DNA of 7,607 nucleotides, taken from the NCBI GenBank assembly GCA_018813085.1, contig JAHJCI010000146.1:1-7607 (forward strand), read 5' to 3'. Shown here piece after piece: positions 5,165-7,607 of the stretch. Position numbers and translations under genes: made by a program. The notes under the pieces are model-generated. The model worked only from the letters and a program-made list of their open reading frames with translations. It ran no database searches and was not told the DNA's origin. Each line of letters starts with the position of its first letter. Within the stretch, counting starts at the first letter, position 1. Source of the stretch: Candidatus Omnitrophota bacterium (GTDB lineage: Bacteria > Omnitrophota > Gorgyraeia > Gygaellales > JAHJCI01).

Positions 5165-5352
5165 TTGCCTTCCAAGGCTTGCGTAACTCTCACCTTGGCT
5201 AATTTAACCCCTGGCATGCCAAAAAGACCCTTTTCTCCTTCGGATAATATTTCGATTTTAACCTTGTTCCGAGGAAGTTTTAGCTGTTCTAAGGCTAATT
5301 TTATGGCATTTTCTACTGTTTTACCTTCGATTTCAATGCTGAACTGGCTCAT
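5155..5352 (-). CDS. Stand-alone Jag_N domain protein (KhpB/Jag fragment)
   Basis: The 65-residue product is a complete Jag_N domain: FSIEIEGKTVENAIKLALEQL, a short linker, then KIEILSEGEKGLFGMPGVKLAKVRV with the hallmark GxKGLFG. In the usual KhpB/Jag protein (about 150-250 residues) this domain precedes a KH and an R3H RNA-binding domain. Here the frame ends at once after Jag_N, and parA starts eight bases later, so the RNA-binding half is missing rather than frameshifted nearby. The gene has its normal place directly after yidC, overlapping the yidC end by 20 bases, with an AAGG ribosome site. The role of Jag_N alone is unknown. A regulatory or protein-interaction role near YidC is inference. 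It could be a lineage-specific reduced form or a relic under decay, but its motifs are well kept. Confidence 0.85.
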   Translation of the reverse strand: MSQFSIEIEGKTVENAIKLALEQLKLPRNKVKIEILSEGEKGLFGMPGVKLAKVRVTQALEGNVP

Positions 5353-6832
5353 TGGCTACCTTAATCCTTGTCTGATAAATAAACATTAATGTACTATTTA
5401 GAAACCAATACAATACCAGCCCTGAGGGCATTCTGTAAAATATAAAGCCAAACATTATCGGAAATATAAAACTCATTAGGCGCTGCTGTTCTCCAGAAGA
5501 ACCAGACATTGAAGTCATAGAAGATCTCTGCTGCAAAAACATAGTTATCGCCATTAAAATAGGCAATAAATTAATCTCCGGGCTTGTAATTAAACGGTCA
5601 GGCTGGGATAAATCTTGAATCCATAAAAAATTGGCACCTTTTAATTCAATTGAGCGCATTAATCCTTGATACAAAGAAATAAATATAGGAATCTGTAATA
5701 ATAAAGGTAAACAGCCCCCCAGAGGATTAACCTTATGCGTCTTGTATAATTCTAATACTTCTTTATTCAATTTTTGCGGATTATCTTTATGGAACTTGCG
5801 CAATTCTTCTATATGGGGCTGTAAATATTGCATTTCTTTTGTAGAGCGCATTTGTTTTAAGGACAAAGGAAACAGTAAAAAGAATATAGCAACGCTTAAG
5901 ATAACAATTGCAAATCCCCAGTTATGAACTAATCTAGCAAAGAATCTTAATGCCCTTAAGAGCATCTTGGAAATCGGGTCAAAGAAACCATAATAAACTA
6001 TTTTGTCTGCTCCGTCGGTAAATAGCCCTAATGGCTCAATCTTTTGGGGGCCTATATATATTTCGTATTGCGCTTGTTCAATTTGCCCGGGAGCAAGATT
6101 AATCTCGGGGCGCGATAAAACCAATTGACTCTGTTTACGGCCCAAGCGGCTAACAGCAAGCGTTTCCGGGAATGTCATTGGTTTTATTATAGCACAAAAA
6201 TAACGATCGCGGAAGCCGAAAAATTCTCCGCTATGCTTTACCTTGGTTTCTTTAGATGGGGGCAGACGCAATATGCCCTCAGGCTGTTTGACAAAAACTT
6301 CTTTAAAACGGGCATCCAGCCCTGAAGAACTAATATCGATAAGGCCTAATATTAAATCAGCCGGATACGCGATGGACTGGTCCGAAAGATTTTCAATCTT
6401 AATATTAAGGATAAGCAAGAAGTCTGGGTTGGAATAATCGAGTTGCTTAGTAATTTTGAGGTTGCTGTTTTCTGCAATAAATACGGCTTCCTGAGAAGTG
6501 AGCTGTTGCTGGCGAAAAACTAAATCCTGCCTGGTTAAACAAATACCATAGCCCAAGTCAAAAACATAATCCCCGAAGTTCTGGAAAATAACCTTTTTAA
6601 GACAGGCTGAAGGGAGGTCAAAGATAAATTCACGGTCTTGAGATATTACGCTTACCTGATCCTCAGTTGTTTGCTCAATATCAAAGGCAGGGACAACTGG
6701 CGCAAGCTCTGTTTCTGTTTGTTCTGTTATAACCTCTTGTGTATCAATGGGATAGAATCTTTGGGTTAAGCGAGACCAGATAAGCATTACAAAGAAAGAT
6801 AAAGCTATCGCTAATATAAGGCGTTTATTCAC
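5333..6832 (-). CDS. yidC: Membrane protein insertase YidC
   Basis: Inserts and folds inner-membrane proteins, alone or with SecYEG. The 499 residues show the diderm layout. An N-terminal membrane anchor (about 4-20) is followed by a large periplasmic beta domain (about 50-265). The conserved core follows, with membrane segments near 305-323, 371-392, 420-435 and 453-486. The cytoplasmic hairpin after the first core helix includes LKQMRSTKEMQYLQPHIEELR, then KVNPLGGCLPLLLQIPIFISLYQGL and FYRMPSGLVLYWFLNS, all characteristic. The groove arginine expected five residues before the conserved FPLSLKQ proline (322) is Phe317, and the segment has no charged residue. The start is GTG, with AAGGAG ten bases upstream. 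The C-terminal tail is short and not strongly basic. It lies between yidD and the Jag_N gene, as in many bacteria. Confidence 0.96.
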   Translation of the reverse strand: MNKRLILAIALSFFVMLIWSRLTQRFYPIDTQEVITEQTETELAPVVPAFDIEQTTEDQVSVISQDREFIFDLPSACLKKVIFQNFGDYVFDLGYGICLTRQDLVFRQQQLTSQEAVFIAENSNLKITKQLDYSNPDFLLILNIKIENLSDQSIAYPADLILGLIDISSSGLDARFKEVFVKQPEGILRLPPSKETKVKHSGEFFGFRDRYFCAIIKPMTFPETLAVSRLGRKQSQLVLSRPEINLAPGQIEQAQYEIYIGPQKIEPLGLFTDGADKIVYYGFFDPISKMLLRALRFFARLVHNWGFAIVILSVAIFFLLFPLSLKQMRSTKEMQYLQPHIEELRKFHKDNPQKLNKEVLELYKTHKVNPLGGCLPLLLQIPIFISLYQGLMRSIELKGANFLWIQDLSQPDRLITSPEINLLPILMAITMFLQQRSSMTSMSGSSGEQQRLMSFIFPIMFGFIFYRMPSGLVLYWFLNSTLMFIYQTRIKVANEPVQH

Positions 6833-6938
6833 CGTGCACTTTCTCCTTTGTCCAAAATATTGTTTTTATAGAATCTGTAAATTTTCCTAACACCAGGTAT
6901 TTCAATATATTATCCATCCCGCATCGCACTACATCCAT
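6825..6938 (-). CDS. Possible small protein between yidD and yidC
   Basis: A 37-codon reading frame from ATG (6938), beginning MDVVRCGMDNILKYLVLGK, with a second in-frame ATG at codon 8 (6917). Its stop codon lies three bases inside the yidC reading frame, so the end overlaps the yidC GTG start in another frame, and the yidC ribosome site lies inside it. That layout would suit translational coupling. No good ribosome site precedes the first ATG, and the product matches no family I recognise. Frames of this length arise often by chance. It is listed because it fills most of the otherwise empty 156-base gap between yidD and yidC. Confidence 0.22.
   Translation of the reverse strand: MDVVRCGMDNILKYLVLGKFTDSIKTIFWTKEKVHGE
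6843..6848 (-). promoter_or_regulatory. Ribosome-binding site for the GTG start of yidC
   Basis: AAGGAG on the minus strand, ten bases before the GTG at 6832. It supports a GTG start for yidC, whose first residues MNKRLILAIALSFFVM form the expected N-terminal membrane anchor. Confidence 0.7.
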
Positions 6939-6988
6939 TTGGCTTCTTCAGACTGCCTGAATAAACAAAGAAACTGCGGGGTTCATAA

Positions 6989-7216
6989 TTATCTGACGGG
7001 ATCAAAACCCTGGCTGCGTGAAAAAGGATGACACCTAAGCAGGCGCCTACACGCTATTATAATACCTGGCGCAGGCCCATGTCTTAATATTGCCTGTTTG
7101 GCGTATTCCGAGCAATTCGGATAAAACCGGCAGGCGCAGGGGAAATTCTTACTTATATATTGCTGGTAAATATTTAGCAGGGTGACGGCGATGCGGGTAA
7201 GCGGGTTTAGACACAA
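6989..7216 (-). CDS. yidD: Membrane protein insertion efficiency factor YidD
   Basis: A small membrane-associated protein that assists YidC-dependent insertion. The 75 residues show the family core: LLNIYQQYIS, then CRFYPNCSEYAKQAILRHG (about 29-47), RRLLRCHPF, and the closing GFDPV, with the three conserved cysteines of CRFYPNCSEY and RCHPF present. The start is probably the TTG at 7216, which overlaps the end of rpmH by 10 bases and has AAAGGAAG upstream within rpmH. No ATG lies between it and the conserved core, so the exact N terminus is uncertain by a few residues. The rpmH-(rnpA)-yidD-yidC order is classic; here rnpA is missing. Confidence 0.93.
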   Translation of the reverse strand: MCLNPLTRIAVTLLNIYQQYISKNFPCACRFYPNCSEYAKQAILRHGPAPGIIIACRRLLRCHPFSRSQGFDPVR

Positions 7217-7344
7217 AGTTTTTTTCTTCCTTTCTGGCGTCTTCGTTTTAAAATCTTCCTTCCCTGGCTGGTTTGCATTCTCCGACGGAATCCATGCTTG
7301 CGTTTTCCCTTGATTATAGTGGGGGTTTTAAGGTTCTTTTTCAT
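7207..7344 (-). CDS. rpmH: Ribosomal protein L34 (bL34)
   Basis: A tiny basic protein of the large ribosomal subunit. The 45 residues begin MKKNLKTPTIIKGKRKHGFR and continue with RRMQTSQGRKILKRRRQKGR before a short LCV end. This matches the family pattern of KRKRxHGFRxRMxTxxGRxxLxRRRxKGR almost residue for residue. It starts at an ATG with a modest AAAGG upstream, about 67 bases downstream of the predicted transcription start of a strong promoter. It ends inside the first codons of yidD. rpmH is normally the first gene of the rpmH-rnpA-yidD-yidC cluster and often lies next to dnaA or the replication origin. Confidence 0.96.
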   Translation of the reverse strand: MKKNLKTPTIIKGKRKHGFRRRMQTSQGRKILKRRRQKGRKKLCV

Positions 7345-7417
7345 TGTTCGGGCCTTTCTATTTAAGCATTATCAAAATAACCCTAAGCGCTGGCCATGCC
7401 GCGGGTTTAGTTTTAAG

Positions 7418-7445
7418 ATTATAACACAAAAGGAAACAGCGTCAA
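7418..7445 (-). promoter_or_regulatory. Sigma70-type promoter for rpmH and the downstream cluster
   Basis: On the minus strand, TTGACG (7445-7440) and a perfect TATAAT (7423-7418) are separated by 16 bases, so 11 of 12 positions match consensus. Transcription would start near 7411, leaving a leader of about 67 bases before rpmH. Genes to the left follow with small gaps or overlaps, so this promoter could feed much of the cluster; internal promoters are not excluded. Confidence 0.8.
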
Positions 7446-7485
7446 GAAGAATTGGAAGTCTTAACGCAGGGTCTATGAATTTTAC

Positions 7486-7513
7486 TTGTCGCATAAAAGA
7501 ATAATGTTATAAT
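7486..7513 (+). promoter_or_regulatory. Divergent sigma70-type promoter
   Basis: On the plus strand, TTGTCG (7486-7491) and a perfect TATAAT (7508-7513) are 16 bases apart. The -35 box is weaker (4 of 6). It faces away from the rpmH promoter with about 40 bases between the two -35 boxes, and points to a reading frame starting at 7578, giving a leader of about 58 bases. Confidence 0.65.
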
Positions 7514-7577
7514 AAGTAGTTTCAATAATCCGCATTTCTATAGTTTTAGCGAGAGGATAATATTTCTAAGGCAGAAA

Positions 7578-7607
7578 ATGAAATTTACAGCGCTGTCTTT
7601 TGTGCAA
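7578..7607 (+). CDS. Start of a divergent gene, cut by the window edge
   Basis: An ATG at 7578 opens a frame that reads MKFTALSFVQ and runs off the window. AAGG six bases upstream is a fair ribosome site, and a promoter with a perfect -10 box lies upstream on the same strand. In many bacteria dnaA lies divergently beside rpmH, but these ten residues are too few to identify anything and do not look like a typical DnaA start. A membrane or signal-peptide N terminus is possible. The start itself is uncertain. Confidence 0.45.
   Translation, partial: MKFTALSFVQ

Noticed and set aside
7298..7504. Plus-strand frame opposite rpmH and its promoter
   Set aside because: It covers the antisense of rpmH and the promoter region and resembles no protein.

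Overview
The window reads as a bacterial housekeeping locus in which every recognised gene but one lies on the minus strand. In transcription order (right to left) it holds rpmH, yidD, a possible 37-residue small ORF, yidC, a lone Jag_N-domain gene, parA, parB, ndk, yicC, gmk, rpoZ and coaC, then tRNA-Cys(GCA), tRNA-Leu(UAA) and tRNA-Val(GAC). At the right edge a divergent plus-strand gene is only just entered (about 10 codons). The YidC has a large periplasmic domain, as in diderm (Gram-negative-type) bacteria. The merger of the rpmH/yidD/yidC/jag/parAB block with the yicC/gmk/rpoZ/coaC block, the moderately AT-rich sequence and the pared-down genes would fit an uncultivated lineage such as Omnitrophota or a PVC relative. 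That placement is an inference from gene order and protein style, not from a search.

Right part (about 5150-7607): a near-consensus sigma70 promoter at 7418-7445 drives rpmH, and a second good promoter at 7486-7513 faces the opposite way. rpmH overlaps yidD by 10 bases, with no rnpA between them, which is unusual. YidD and YidC work together in inserting membrane proteins. The next gene is a short stand-alone Jag_N domain, where most bacteria have the full three-domain KhpB/Jag RNA-binding protein.

Middle (about 2040-5150): parA and parB encode the chromosome-partition ATPase and the CTP-dependent parS-binding clamp. A strong hairpin separates them from ndk (nucleoside diphosphate kinase) and yicC (endoribonuclease family). 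gmk (GMP kinase), rpoZ (RNA polymerase omega) and a CoaC-only coaC follow with tight spacing, so nucleotide metabolism, transcription and coenzyme A synthesis sit together.

Left part (1-651): three intact tRNA genes follow coaC directly. Around tRNA-Val is the most curious stretch of the window. A 5'-half tRNA-Val-like remnant with a 30-base double palindrome in its D loop lies on one side. A 3'-half remnant with a 14-base GC-rich palindrome in its T loop lies on the other, followed by two further palindromes. This resembles a nest of small palindromic elements targeting tRNA sequence. Bases 1-92 are AT-rich with no gene visible. Nothing in the window looks like a large mobile element, a defence system or a CRISPR array.
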